This document shows, in pieces, positions 36,924-51,370 of a stretch of 64,000 nt of DNA. The stretch spans positions 1-64,000 of the forward strand of contig JADHYX010000017.1 of the NCBI GenBank assembly GCA_027604685.1, given 5' to 3'. Each line of letters starts with the position of its first letter. Within the stretch, counting starts at the first letter, position 1. The notes under the pieces are model-generated. The model did no database searches and was not told the DNA's origin. It worked only from the letters and a program-made list of their open reading frames with translations. This DNA comes from Lobulomyces angularis (Eukaryota; Chytridiomycota; Chytridiomycetes; Lobulomycetales; Lobulomycetaceae). Made by a program: the position numbers and the translations under genes.

Positions 36924-39190
36924 ATGAATTTGAAATTATTAAACCAAACTATTAAAAACCACAATTTTTTTTTTTTGAAATCTATTACTAGAAGTTCATT
37001 TTTAGTCAATAGCTATTGTAACCAGTTTAAATCACTTACAACAGAAAAGAAGAACTCTAAATTTTTACAGTCTATAACAAAATCAACTGGTTTAAATTTA
37101 GAAAATGTTAAAGTAGCAAGAAATCCGAATCCTGCAGTTTGTTACGAAGATGCCATTAAGTATGAAAAAGGTTCCTTTATTACCAGTACTGGTGCTCTAT
37201 CTGCTTTATCCGGTAATTGTTTTCCTGTTTTTTTGTATTAAATCTTCTTTCATTATTTAATAGGAGTAAAAACTGGCAGATCCCCTACAGATAAAAGAAT
37301 TGTAGATGAAAAAAATCACACAGATAACATTTGGTGGTATGCAAACAAATATTAATTGAATTCATAATTTGCTTGTTAGTTTTGATTAATTAAGTTATTT
37401 TTATTTAGGGGACCTGTAAATACCAAGTTATCAGAGGAATCATTTGTTTTAAATAAACAGAGAGCTGTTGACTTTTTACAAACAAGGGAAAAGTTGTACG
37501 TTGTTGATGCAGTATGAATTAATAAATTTTTCATTTTAAAAAATTTCAGTTTGCCGGATATGACCCCAAATACAGAATAAAAATAAGAGTAATCACTTCA
37601 CGAGCTTATCATGCATTGTTCATGTGGAATATGTTAATTAGACCAACGGCGCAGGAACAAAAAGATTTTGGAGAACCTGACTTTACAATCTATAATGCAG
37701 GTCAGTTTCCTGCTAATAAATACACTAAGGGCTTAACATCTCCTACCTCGGTTAGTTTAAGTTTCGATAAAAAAGAAATGATTATTCTGGGTACTGAATA
37801 TGCAGGAGAAATGAAAAAGGGTGTCTTTACCGTCATGCAGTATATAATATTTCATCACAAAAATAACCATTCAACTTAGTTTTTTGTGTTTTTAAAAAAG
37901 CTACTTAATGCCACTTAAAGGAGTATTATCCCTTCATACTAGTGCAAATGCAGCTACAACTGGAAATAAGGATGTTTCTCTATTTTTTGGTTTAAGTGGT
38001 ACAGGAAAAACTACACTTTCGGCTGATTCTGCGCGCAGGTAACTGCCAAATATAAAAATTTAAATATAAAGTTAAAAAATATATTTTTCGTAGCTTGATT
38101 GGGGACGACGAACATTGTTGGTCAGATAGTGGAATTTTTAATATAGAAGGAGGTTGTTATGCAAAAGCTATTGATTTATCGCAGGAAAATGAACCAGAAA
38201 TATTTGGAGCAATAAAATTTGGTTCGATATTGGAAAACATAGTTTTAAATAAAGAAACGAGATTAGTCGATTTTTCTAATAAAGGAATAACTGAAAACAC
38301 TAGGGTTAGTTACCCAATAGAATTTATCTCTAATTCTACTATTCCTTGCTTAGGAGGTATTTTTTAAATCTAATTATAAATTCTATTATTTACCTTTGTT
38401 AAAGGCCATCCAACCAACATTATATTATTGACATGTGATGCTTTTGGAGTTTTACCCCCTGTCTCAAAATTAACCACGGAACAAGCGATGTACCATTTTA
38501 TTTCTGGGTAGCTTTTTTTTTTTACAATTAAACTAATATCATTTGAAAAAGCTATACAGCAAAGATCGCAGGTACTGAGGAAGGAGTAAAAGAACCTCAA
38601 GCGACTTTTTCGGCTTGTTTTGGGCAACCGTTCCTAGTTTGGCACCCAATGAAATATGCAGAAATGCTTGCTGAGAAAATGAAAAGTGGAGTTTATTTTA
38701 AAAAAATTTATTAATTGACTTTTTATTTTTAGAACACAAAACAAATGTGTGGCTCATTAATACAGGGTGGAATGGAGGTCCTTTTGGTATATTAATATTA
38801 CTATTTTTTAAGCTGATTGTGTAAATATTTGAAGGTGTTGGTGAACGAATTCCACTTAAATATTCAAGGTATCAACCTATTTAATTAAATGTAATTATTA
38901 TTATGGTTTGTAGAGCCATTATTGACGGGATTCATTCTGGTGAACTCAATTCTTCGTCAAAGTTTGAAAATTTTCCTGTGTTTAATTTAAAAATTCCAAG
39001 TTCGATTAAGAATGTACCAAAGGAAATATTGAATCCTGAACTTAGCTATAAAGGACATAAAGAGAGTAGCTTTAATGATGGTGTAAAAAGCTTGGCCACT
39101 TTATTTAAAAACAATTTCAAAAATTTTAGAACAGGTGCAAAGGATATAAAGGAAATCGATTATTTAATCAAACATGGTGGTCCACAATGA
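36924..39190 (+). CDS. ATP-dependent phosphoenolpyruvate carboxykinase
   Basis: Converts oxaloacetate and ATP to phosphoenolpyruvate, CO2 and ADP, the entry step of gluconeogenesis. About nine exons. Family blocks in order: [28 protein letters not shown], the central [13 protein letters not shown], the kinase-1a P-loop [11 protein letters not shown], the kinase-2 metal site [10 protein letters not shown], the specific [10 protein letters not shown], and [20 protein letters not shown] near the end. This is the ATP-type enzyme of fungi, plants and bacteria, not the GTP type of animals. The protein starts with about 55 extra residues before the usual beginning. They are rich in Lys, Arg, Ser and Asn, without acidic residues up to residue 41, and look like a mitochondrial presequence. 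Fungal PEPCK is normally cytosolic. Confidence 0.94.
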
Positions 39191-40240
39191 AATTTTTCCC
39201 TAAACATTTATATTTGCTTAAAATAAATATTGTTTTTTTTTTTAGCGTTTAAAAATGACAAATTAGAAAAAACAAAAAAAAAAAAATAGTAGTTTTAATA
39301 GTTTTAAAAAATTATGTAAAATTAATTTTTTAGTTATTTTTACAATTACTAAAAGTTTAATTATTGTATGAAGCTGTAATAAGATTAAATGTAACAATAA
39401 AGTAAGATTAAATAATTATAAATAATGGATTCACAATTTCACAGCCAACAAAATGAAATGGAAGAAAAAATAAAAAAAATGGCTGCATAACAACAATAAA
39501 AAAAATAAAAAGGTTTTTAAAGGTTTTTCACGGGTTATAGAAGTTTGATCTTGACAATATTTTGTTTTAATGTTTCTATTAAAGAATTATTTAAAACAAT
39601 AATTCTATTAATTTTTTTTAGGACTTTGATAATACATTTTCATTTACCTTTTATAATTGGGTGATGGAATATTTGCAAAGCTTTTTTTTGAAAAAAACTT
39701 TAAAACTGCGGAGTTACCAAATTTAGAGTCTAAATAGCTATAAAAGGAGTATAAAGGTTATAGTATTAAGTAGGTCATAAACTTATGATTAAACGTTACA
39801 CTCATCATTTGGTTTTCTGGACTTTCAATTTGCACTCAATTTGAATTCAATTTGTCTACTTTGTTTTCTTTTTAGAGTACTTTTAGATACTTTTGTCACA
39901 AAGATAAACGAGGTTATATTAAGCAGACAATCATCTGAAGTTCCAGCAACCAATGTCCGTTTTAGTTATATGGAGCATCGCTGCACAATTTTAGTTACTC
40001 ATCTTTTATCTTCTTTTAGTCATCTTTTAACTCAAACTTGCGACCCTTTTATATATTTTCTTCCTCCTATTTCTCAGCCATTATTATTTTTAAAATAAAG
40101 TTTAAAAAAAAAAAAAAAAAATGTATTTATATAAATACAAATAATAAAAAAAAAAGAATGAAAAATTAATTCAATACCTCTTGTAAAAAAAAAAAAAGAA
40201 AAAATTAAACTAAAAAACCAAAACAAAAGTTATAAAATAG
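39191..40240. other. intergenic, about 1 kb
   Basis: Between PEPCK and the next plus-strand gene. An ATG-led frame at 39424-39489 is 21 codons long (MDSQFHSQQNEMEEK...). A frame at 39841-40098 is preceded by a good polypyrimidine-AG acceptor at 39874. I could not join either into a gene, so both are left unassigned. Confidence 0.45.
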
Positions 40241-40904
40241 ATGATGTTGAAAAACGCTATTCAACGAAAATATTTCAACACTTTAAATTTGGCGTATTTA
40301 CACCAAACAAAAACTAGAAATACCTATCCTTTAAATCCTTTTATAATAAAAAAATTTTACAGTTCTGATTACATCAAGTTTTCCAATATATCTGCTGGAT
40401 TTATTGGTAGAAATTTGGTTACCAAGTCAATTTTGGCAAAGGGAAGTTTAGCTTTCGCTTCTCTTTTTAGCGTCATTGGGACTTCTCAACAATTGTTACT
40501 AGCTAAAAAGTTGGAAAGTACCATTAAAGAAGCTGAAGAGGATGGTATTTTTTTTTTTTTTTGGCTACTGGTAAATTTACTTATTAATCATGTAAAGGTA
40601 TTATTACTGAGGAAGAACAAAAGGCAATAACTAAAGAAGCTTTTGACTTATTTTCTACTCTACCTGGTAAATTATTAATAAAAAAAAATTTTAATATAAT
40701 TAACAATTTTTTTCTTGTTAAGGAATCTCATCTTTAAATAATATCTGGAATTACCTAGATTTTACAAAAACTAATTCAAATTCTCAATTGCTGGAAACCT
40801 TAGGTGATAATATACTAGAACACACTGATGATTCCGACATTGACTTTATTGAAAGTGTCTCGAAATTTGTAATCGATATTTACCATAAGATATGCGATAA
40901 GTAA
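40241..40904 (+). CDS. predicted mitochondrial protein of unknown function
   Basis: Three exons (40241-40543, about 40599-40665, about 40723-40904) join in phase to about 183 residues. The first ~45 residues are basic with many Asn, Thr and Tyr and no acidic residue (MMLKNAIQRKYFNTLNLAYL...), as in a mitochondrial presequence. A modest hydrophobic segment (about residues 60-85, SILAKGSLAFASLFSVIGTS) follows. The remainder is helical and acidic (EAEEDGIITEEEQKAITKEAF), ending FVIDIYHKICDK. No family recognised; EF-hand-like spacing was considered but the loop lacks the Asp/Gly pattern. Confidence 0.68.
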
Positions 40905-41379
40905 ATAAGATGAAAACTCAGTCAAATTACTTTTAACCTTATACCAAGTACCCCTTCTTTTTTCAATTTCTGATGCAATTTTTAAAGTCTACATTAACAA
41001 GTATCTCATATTCGGAACCTCATTATTAATTTTGTAAAAAAAGTAAAATGATAGTCAGTTTTAATATTTTAAGTACAAAAAAATACAAATTGAATTATCT
41101 ATTTTACTTAACCTTCACAAAAATTAAATCATATTTCTTTACTAATTCCCAAATAAAAGAGGTTTAAAAAGTATATATTACTACCAATAACAAAAATAAT
41201 TAAACAAAAAAAAAAATTGTAATAAAATCTAGAAAAATTTAAAAAACAATAAAGTATCTAATGTCGAGGTCAAATGGATAAAAAAAATTAAAGAACAAAG
41301 AAAAAAAAATAACATGATCTACTAATGAAAAAAAAAAAAAAAAAATTTTTTTTTTTATTTTCATCTTGTTAATAACATT
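40905..41379. other. intergenic between convergent genes
   Basis: 3' flanks of the mitochondrial orphan (+) and the Galpha gene (-). Poly-A runs only. Confidence 0.55.
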
Positions 41380-42867
41380 CTAATATATACCACTAGCTTG
41401 TAAAGCTAATCTTGTGACAATATCTCTCACAGCATTAATTGTTACCTAAGAAAATAAAAAAATAAAAAAAAAGAAAGGTACCTTCATTAAGGCAGTATCA
41501 GTTCCGCAAGTAAAATGTGTGTAAATTTTTCTTTCAGTTTGAGAGTTACAACATAAGAATTTATTTTTAAAATATCTACATGCATTTTTTAATTTTTTTG
41601 AATCATCATTAGTTTCTAAAAATATAAAAAAGGTTAGTCAAAAAAAAAATGTAAAACAATTAAAAAAAAAAAAAAGAAATAGAAAAAAAAAATATAAACC
41701 TTCGAAATCAGAAAAATAATCTTTAATTGGACTAGTTAAAATTTTTCTTTCAAATAAATCAATTTTGTTTAAAAATAATATAAAATTGACTCCTTCAAGT
41801 AACTTATTATCACATATTGATTTAAATAATTCAATGGAATCAATCATTCTATTCTCATTCTTGGCTTCCACTAGTTGTTGATCGTATGATGCAAGAGATA
41901 CAATAAACTGGATTGCATGGATTTCACCTATTTTTTAGTTGTATTAAAGTTTAAAAATTAAAAGAAATAAACCTTCAAAATAAGGAGCCCAAACTAATCT
42001 TAAGCTGCGTTGACCCCCCACATCATAAATTCGGTAAATTAAATTATCAATATGAAACTTTGTTTCGCTAATTTGAGTTGTTCTATATCTTGTTTTTAAT
42101 ATATCTTCATCAGATGGAATAAAATTAGGATCTACAAATCTGTCCAAATTATCAAGCATGCTGGTTTTTTTATTGTTAAAACTTTAATTTTTTAATTAAT
42201 TTATATTTACTATTCGGCTGTATCTTGTAGAAAAAATTCATTTGCTCTACTAAAGCACTGTTTTATTCCCAGATCTTGCCATAACATTTTTATTGCATTG
42301 ATAATATACAATGGAAAAGTAAATTTATCCTTGTCTAATATTAAGCTTTGAGTAAAATCGTTCAGAGCAAATTCTTTGATCTGATTTGAGTAAAAATTAT
42401 TGCTTTTACTATGTAAAGGTATATTTAGCAACTGAAGACTCTCTATAAGAGTATTAATGCATTCCAAAATATTTTCAAAGATTCTAAAAAAAAAACATAT
42501 AAACAGGAAAAAAAGAGAAAAAAAAAAGTATTTATAGAAACCTTTGTTTAAATTCAAGACGTTCCTCCTTAGAAAAACCATTCCCATGAATTAACTTCAT
42601 TTGCTTTAAAACAGTTGTTTTACCAGAATCACCACTTCCAAGTAATAATATTTTTGGGCCTAAAATAAAATGGTTTTATTAAAACAAAAATAAAAAAAAG
42701 AAAGAAACACAAATTTAAAAAAAAAAATAAGAATAAAAAGCAGTAAATAATAACTATGTACCTTTTTTGTTCTGAGATTGAAGCAACTTGTCTTTTTTTA
42801 AATATTCATCTATTTCTTTTGACCGTTTCAAAGCTAATTTTTCACTGGAAGAAACTGCACCATTCAT
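41380..42867 (-). CDS. heterotrimeric G-protein alpha subunit, divergent
   Basis: GTPase that couples receptors to effectors at the plasma membrane. About seven exons give some 350 residues, the normal length. G1 is [20 protein letters not shown]. Switch I is [12 protein letters not shown] with the catalytic Arg. Switch II starts DVGGQRS with the catalytic Gln but continues LRLVW instead of the usual ERKKW. The NKxD box is FLNKIDLF, and the TCAT box reads TCGTDT. The N-terminus [10 protein letters not shown] has Asn, not Gly, after Met, so the usual myristoylation site is missing. The C-terminus ends ASGIY, with no Cys at the -4 position. Exons meet at 42762, about 42550, 42224, 41974 and 41700. 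It is clearly a Galpha, but not assignable to a canonical class by eye. A small upstream exon ending near 42930 was tested and is out of phase. Confidence 0.9.
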
Positions 42868-44003
42868 GCTAGGAAAAAAATAGTTTTTTTTTTTAGGATT
42901 GAATTTTTTTTTTTAATTTTTTAATACATAGGGCGAGGGACGGAGAGGCGTTGGATGGAAAATTGTCATGTTATTGTTGAAATCATTGTTTTCAAATTCC
43001 TCTGATTATTTGTAATCCATTCATTTAATATATTAAATAAATGTTAATGGCGATTCTTCTTTTGGATCAAGCATTCACATGTTAAGTAAAAGTATCCTAC
43101 TTCTACGGTAACTTTCTAAGTGGAAGTTTTTACTGTGAGCTACTACTTTTTGATGCTAAAAGTGATTATAACCATCATTAAAATTACAGATTATTTTTAA
43201 ATGAAAATTATAAAGTAACTTAATAAATAGTAGCCAATTGATTTCTTTTCATTGTTAATTGATTTATATAATAATACTGACATCGATTGTAAGTACATTT
43301 GAAAAAGATAAATTACCTCAAAATTATTTTATCTCTATGTTTATATTTGAATACTAATTTTAAGTTGTTCAATCTTACTTTTTTTGCATTTTATACTAGT
43401 TTATGAAGTTTTTTTTTTTGTTAGAGCAGTGTTAAAAATAAGAGATTATTACAACTGCATTAAAACTACGGTTAAAGAATTAAACTACAACTAATATAGT
43501 AATTATAGTAATATTCGTAAGGTCTTTAACATTCCCTATTTATTTAATTAAAGGCTATAATTCATTCTTAAGTGAGTGTAAGAATTGCTATGTTTCCATG
43601 TTATAAGTACTTTATTAATAATTAGTATTCTGAAGTAATCGTTATCAGTAATGACTTAATAAAATTTTATTTCTAACCCAAAAGTCGCTAATTATAATTC
43701 TGTTAAGTCAAAATTAACTGAATTTTTAATAAATGAATCTTTCTCAACAAATATATATGTTCATATATGTAACTGTTTATAAATTTGTAGTATCTACTGA
43801 AGATGCAAACCTAGCCAACATTTTAATTGACAAATTTATTTTTCATTTTTTAAAGCTTAACATTAGTACCCATCTTACGGAAACTTCCAGAAACAAACTT
43901 TTTTTTTTAAAATATAGTATTTTTACTGTAGAAGTAAATACACAGAAGAAAAAAAATTAAATTATCTTTAACTTTATATTACAAAGTTCTCCTTTAAATT
44001 AAT
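42868..44003. other. divergent intergenic region, about 1.1 kb
   Basis: Lies between the starts of the Galpha gene (-) and the kinase (+). A frame at 43733-43960 has no family similarity. No repeats or RNA genes recognised. Confidence 0.5.
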
Positions 44004-46489
<2,486 letters not shown>

Positions 46490-46748
46490 AAAATTTAACA
46501 TAAAAACATAAATAAAAATTCTGTTAATACAAATAATGTTTTAGAACTACTAAAAAAAAAAAAAAAATTTAATTGGTTTTAAATTTTTAGTTTAATGAAT
46601 TTCTATTAATTGCCTAAAAAGTTTCAAAATAATGGGTAAAGGATAACAAATAGTAGTGTTTCATTTTAAGTAGTTGTATTACTATACGATTTAATTCAAG
46701 ATTTTTAGCATGGAATTAATATACATTCAAACAAAAAAATAAAATGTT

Positions 46749-48135
46749 CTATAATTTTTGTTTTTTTATAGGTCGATCTTCCCCATTTTCAAAATTTTCG
46801 CTAGACTTATTATGAGAAGGTGATAGAGTAGATGGAGAGTTCAATTCAACAATCTGATCATCTATTTTCTTTTCATCTTCAATTGGTAATTCGATTTTTT
46901 CCAAGTCTTTATTTTCATTATTAATCTCAGCACATTTTTTTAAATCTTCCTGAATTTTTAAAATTTTTTGAGCTTGCACGTGGGAAAATGACTCACTTTC
47001 AAAGTTTTCAGAAATTATATAAATTAATAAATTTATAATTTATACCGAATAGTCTTTTTTAAAGCTGCAGATCTATTGTTATAATTTTGATTCTGGGGAA
47101 ACTTTTTTGGTATTTTTAAATGGTCAGTGAAACCTGGTATTCTAACATTCCAGTTCCTTTCTAAAAACCAAATAAAAAATCTTTTCTTTACTTCATTTTA
47201 AAAACCTAAAGCTAACTGAATGTCTGTCACATCCAAAACATTTTTTGATTCTCGCATCCTATGTAAACAAAGCTGAGTCGCAAAAACCATGACCTAATTA
47301 CATTAAAGTTTTAATTAAGAAAACATATTGTTTACTACCTGATCGATAAAGTTGTCTGCCATATTTAAAAGTACATTCTTTACGGCGCCGTCCGCTGAAA
47401 ATCAATTTTTGTTAGCGCAGAGTAAAAAATGCATAAAAAAAACCTTGATCTCCTGTTTCTTCTTTAAACAACGTCTCGATTTTATTATTTATGATTTTAC
47501 TCTGATCTCCCAAAAAGTTCCATTGATTGGATTTAGGAGCTTGATTCTGACCCGTCTTTAACTTTATTAAGTTTTGCTGTTGAGGAGTTAAATTTAACTT
47601 TTTGCTAAAAAGGGGACATGGATTAAACTGGGCTTTATTTTGAAAATGTTGCGCTTTATTTTGATTCATTAATGACTGCTGTGATAAATGTTGGGCTTGC
47701 ATCTGCGCCTGTGCTTGCTGCAAATTATTTTGCTGGACTATATTTTGCTTCCACACAGCAAATTGGTGATTAACTCTCTTCAAAAAAAATGTTTACTTCT
47801 TATTTCTAAAAAAAGAAATTCCAATACCTTACCTCCAAACTTTTTCCCAAAGCAATTTTTTCTGCTGAACCCTCCGGTGCTTGATTATACATAATTGTTT
47901 GCTTAGAAAAGGATTGCTGAAAATCTAAGAATCTGAGGATGGTATATTAGGGTTTCAAAAAATTCTACTTTCATTACCTTCTTTTCTCAATATCACTCAA
48001 TTGTGCTAATTGCTGTTGTACTGCCTGTGCTTGTGCTTGTTGTTGCTGATGCTGTTGCTGTTGCAACGCTTGAACCTGTTGCTGCTGATGTTGCTGCTGC
48101 TGCAATGCCGCCATTTGTGTTGATAAATTTTGCAT
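46749..48135 (-). CDS. TAF12: TAF12, TFIID/SAGA histone-fold subunit
   Basis: RNA polymerase II general transcription factor TFIID (and SAGA) subunit that pairs with TAF4 or Ada1 through a histone fold. It starts at 48135 with a Gln-rich N-terminus of several polyQ runs (QQQQHQQQQ), and a further Q-rich exon lies at 47412-47780. The histone fold is spread over several exons. It contains KNVLLNMADNFIDQVMVFATQLCLHRM and DVTDIQLALERNWNVRIPGF, the strongest TAF12 signature. A C-terminal part spliced at about 47043 continues FSHVQAQKILKIQEDLKK and ends in an acidic-basic tail, stop at 46749. Polyglutamine length may be population-variable. The exon that joins the Q-rich part to the fold is short and was not fully traced. 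Confidence 0.88.
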
Positions 48136-48507
48136 TTAATGTAAGTCCCACAATAATTGGAGTATACAACTTATAAAAATATTTCTGTCAGGTCAAAAAT
48201 TAAAGAGTAAAAAGTTTCCTCACTATAAATAACAAAATTAAGAAAATTTAAGTTTGAATTAAGTAGATTTGAATTAAAAATTCTCACATTAAAAATTTTA
48301 CCAGATACTGTTACGCAAAAGAATTTCCAACAAAATTACCGAAATAGGTTACAGATTATTATTTCAGAACGATTGAAATTAAGGAATTTAATTAACGATT
48401 AATTCTTATAAAATAATGTTGCATATAAAAGGCAAATTTTATAGTTTAATTTATTATTTATTAGTATTACATGTGTAAATTTCTATAAATATTTTTTTCT
48501 TAAAACA
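48136..48507. other. short intergenic region
   Basis: 5' flank of TAF12 and 3' flank of PAN3, both on the minus strand. A+T-rich, no coding frame. Confidence 0.55.
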
Positions 48508-50991
48508 TCACTTTGACAACTCCAAAAATGCATTTTGCACACAAGTGGCCAGTTCTTTGTAACTAACAATTAAACAACTTTGCTCATCTCTGCTCATTAG
48601 CATTATTTTATCTTCCGAATAACAATCCAACTAAAAAATTTTCATTTGTTAATATCTTGTAGAATTTATTTTAGGAAGTTGCCTTATTCATGTTATACAA
48701 AACGTGACTTAGGTCTAAGACTGGTCGGTTATTTTCATCAACCTGATGAAAAACATGATCTCTGAACAATTTTATAAGATATCTATCTCCTATATGATTT
48801 AAATTAAGCTAGATAAGGCATTTTTTTTTTTATTTAGTTTACCAGTTTCTGACCATCTACTGTCCATATCATATTCAGGTCTTTCATTTATAAATCCCAT
48901 TTTCATAAATAATCTCACTATTCTACCATTTTCTAATTCCTTTGTCAATTCACCTTCCAAGAAATCATTGTAACTAAAAAAAGAAATTTCACACATTTTG
49001 AAAAAATTGGAGTTTAATCTATTACACTTGAGATGCATTAATTTCTTGTAAAATTCTTGGTCCCAACATCGTTATGACATCATCGATGGTTTTGAACGAA
49101 CTTGGTTTTGATAGCAAGTATAAACAAACCTTTTTACAATCCCCTGAATATAGCCTTGTGAAAACAAATTAAATTTTTTTGATAAAATACAGATTCAAAT
49201 TTATAATTAATCGTAATTATTCTTTAGCTTTTTTATTAAGCAGTAAAGCCTTCACCCTCACACCACGTTTTAAATACCTAGAAAGAATTTCAAAGGCTTT
49301 TTGAGGATTCGCAACAGCTTGAATCGAGCCACACCCTAAAACGGTGATAAGCTGACCGAACTGCAGCAAATCTTGCTGCTGATAGTGTGGTAAATTCTTT
49401 ACCACATTGTTATCAAAAGTAATCATATCCAGTATGCCTAAACAATTAAGTCGAAATCTATTTTTTCCTGTTAATAAAATCTTCGAAGGCTCTATTATCT
49501 TTATTGTAATAGGATTAATTAATAAATTCCTATGTAGTACCCTTGCTGCCAACCCACTACTGTGAATTTCCTTTAAAACTGAACTTATCTGCGTTACAAA
49601 ACTCCACAGTTGGTCTTCAGTAATTCTTACTAGCAAAAGTTGAATTGGCTATTTAAAAATAACTTAATACCTTTTACGCTATCGTTCATTAAAAATTCGT
49701 TTAATAAAGTTTTACTTTCTTCATAATACTGAAAAACAAATACTAAGCTAAAATCTCCGAAACTCTTGGTAGTGAAAACTTCCTTTAAGGGAACCAAATT
49801 TGCATGCATCAATCGCTTCCATGGATCCAAAGATTTCATCGCAGTTTCGCTTGTTAATCTATTTAATAAAAATTTTTTTAATTACAATCTACCATTTTAC
49901 CTAAAGTCTTTTATTCTTCGAAGACAATAAACAGCTCCATCTTTCATACTTGTGGCTTTGTAGCATAAACTTTGGTATCCATGGAAGCATTGACTACCAG
50001 AATCAGCTCCAAAAGTATTGTTAGTATTTTTCTCCAGCAGAACCAAAGAATGATAGTCATCTATATTTAATGGTTCGCTACTGCTGGAATGCCCACTAGT
50101 GTTTAAATTTAAAGATTCCAGTCTATTTAAAAGTTTCACTCTTAAATTCTCGTCCAAAAACAATGTAGAGTTTAAATTTTTATTAGATTTAAAGCGCTGC
50201 AAAATATTTGCGTCTTTTTGAAGCTGCTGAGGCATATTATACAAATGATGTTTTAAGGGATCTGTTGAGCTATGAGACTGTGAGTACGCATGATTACTAG
50301 AATAATCTATAGTATTATACGCTTGTTGATGGTGAATTTGATCCTGCTGTTGAAAATCTAGAATTTGTTGTGGTTGTTGAATAAAATTATTAGCAGAATA
50401 ATTACTGGAGCTGCTGCTAGGTTCTGCCAACAATATAATTTAATTTTTATATAAATGATATTTTCATTGCAATGCTAATCAAAACCGAAAATTGTAGTTA
50501 CCTGCATATGGGTTAAACGCAGAAGGTGATCCAGTATAGATATAAGGATTCACATTGTAGTTCTTGTTTATGGGAACAGTAAAACTTTTAACTTCGTTTT
50601 TCGGTGTTGAAGTAATCTTTTTAGTTGGTGTAATGGAAGGGTTAGTGATTTTGATCGGCTCTCCGTGAGGTCTACCAGTTGAAGATGTAGGTGTACTCTG
50701 CGGAGAATGATCAAACTATTTTGAAATGTGAAATAAAAGGTGAATTGTTTTTTAAAAAAAAAATTTAAATTGCTATTTTTAAAAAAATATGGTATAACTA
50801 CAATATGTATCATAGAAAAGATAAATATTGCTGGTCTTCAGTTTAAGTTACCTTACAAGTTTCTGAAAATTTGCAACTGCCATAAATCTAACAAAATTTT
50901 TTCAACAAAAGGTAACAATTTTTATAATAATTACAGTTATATTTCTACATTTTATTTTTGAAGTTGGTGTTGAAGTTGATATCAAACTCAT
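48508..50991 (-). CDS. PAN3: PAN3, poly(A)-nuclease deadenylation complex subunit
   Basis: Adaptor of the PAN2-PAN3 deadenylase, which trims mRNA poly(A) tails in the cytoplasm. The first exon (50935-50991) begins [14 protein letters not shown] and starts a CCCH zinc finger. Two introns interrupt the finger, and reading across them gives [20 protein letters not shown], the PAN3 finger. A Ser/Gln/Asn-rich linker follows. The pseudokinase is recognisable from [36 protein letters not shown], a [10 protein letters not shown] loop in place of HRDLKxxN, and NCLGILDM in place of DFG. The C-terminal knob has the family block [34 protein letters not shown] and ends [15 protein letters not shown]. Roughly 690 residues, similar to other fungal PAN3. 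Confidence 0.95.
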
Positions 50992-51370
50992 TGCTCTTTA
51001 GATTTCAACTTCCGTCCTTGAATTTTTGTCAGCTAAATGAATAAAAAATATTTTAAGTTTTTTCAGCAATTGCTTTTTTCAAAAACACTTAAAACGCTTT
51101 TGTATGTTTCTTTTTTTTTTTTAAGCGAATAATGAAATCACTCTGTTTTATTAATATAAAGTAAGGTTGTAATTTTAACTTGAAAGATTAAACAAAAAAA
51201 ATAGTGATAAAAAAGCAACAATTTAAAAAGAAATTAGCCGGAAGATGCTGATAATTTTTAAACCATTAACTGTAGGGTTTCTGATAGAACGGAAAATAAA
51301 AGAACAATAGTGTAAAATTCTTTCTAAGTAACCTCATTTCAGCTAAAAAAATCAAAAATTTTTAGCAAAC
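50992..51370. other. short intergenic region
   Basis: 5' flank of PAN3 and 3' flank of PIG-Q, both minus strand. No further coding signal. Confidence 0.55.

Noticed and set aside
39841..40098. 85-residue frame near 40 kb
   Set aside because: It has a reasonable acceptor in front, but no start exon, and it contains internal near-repeats (SHLL, THLL); no family similarity.
42900..42985. Extra 5' exon for Galpha beginning at an ATG near 42971
   Set aside because: The donor at about 42928 joins the next exon out of frame, so it would not extend the protein.
43733..43960. 75-residue frame in the Galpha-kinase spacer
   Set aside because: No family similarity, no supporting splice sites, composition typical of A+T-rich noncoding DNA.
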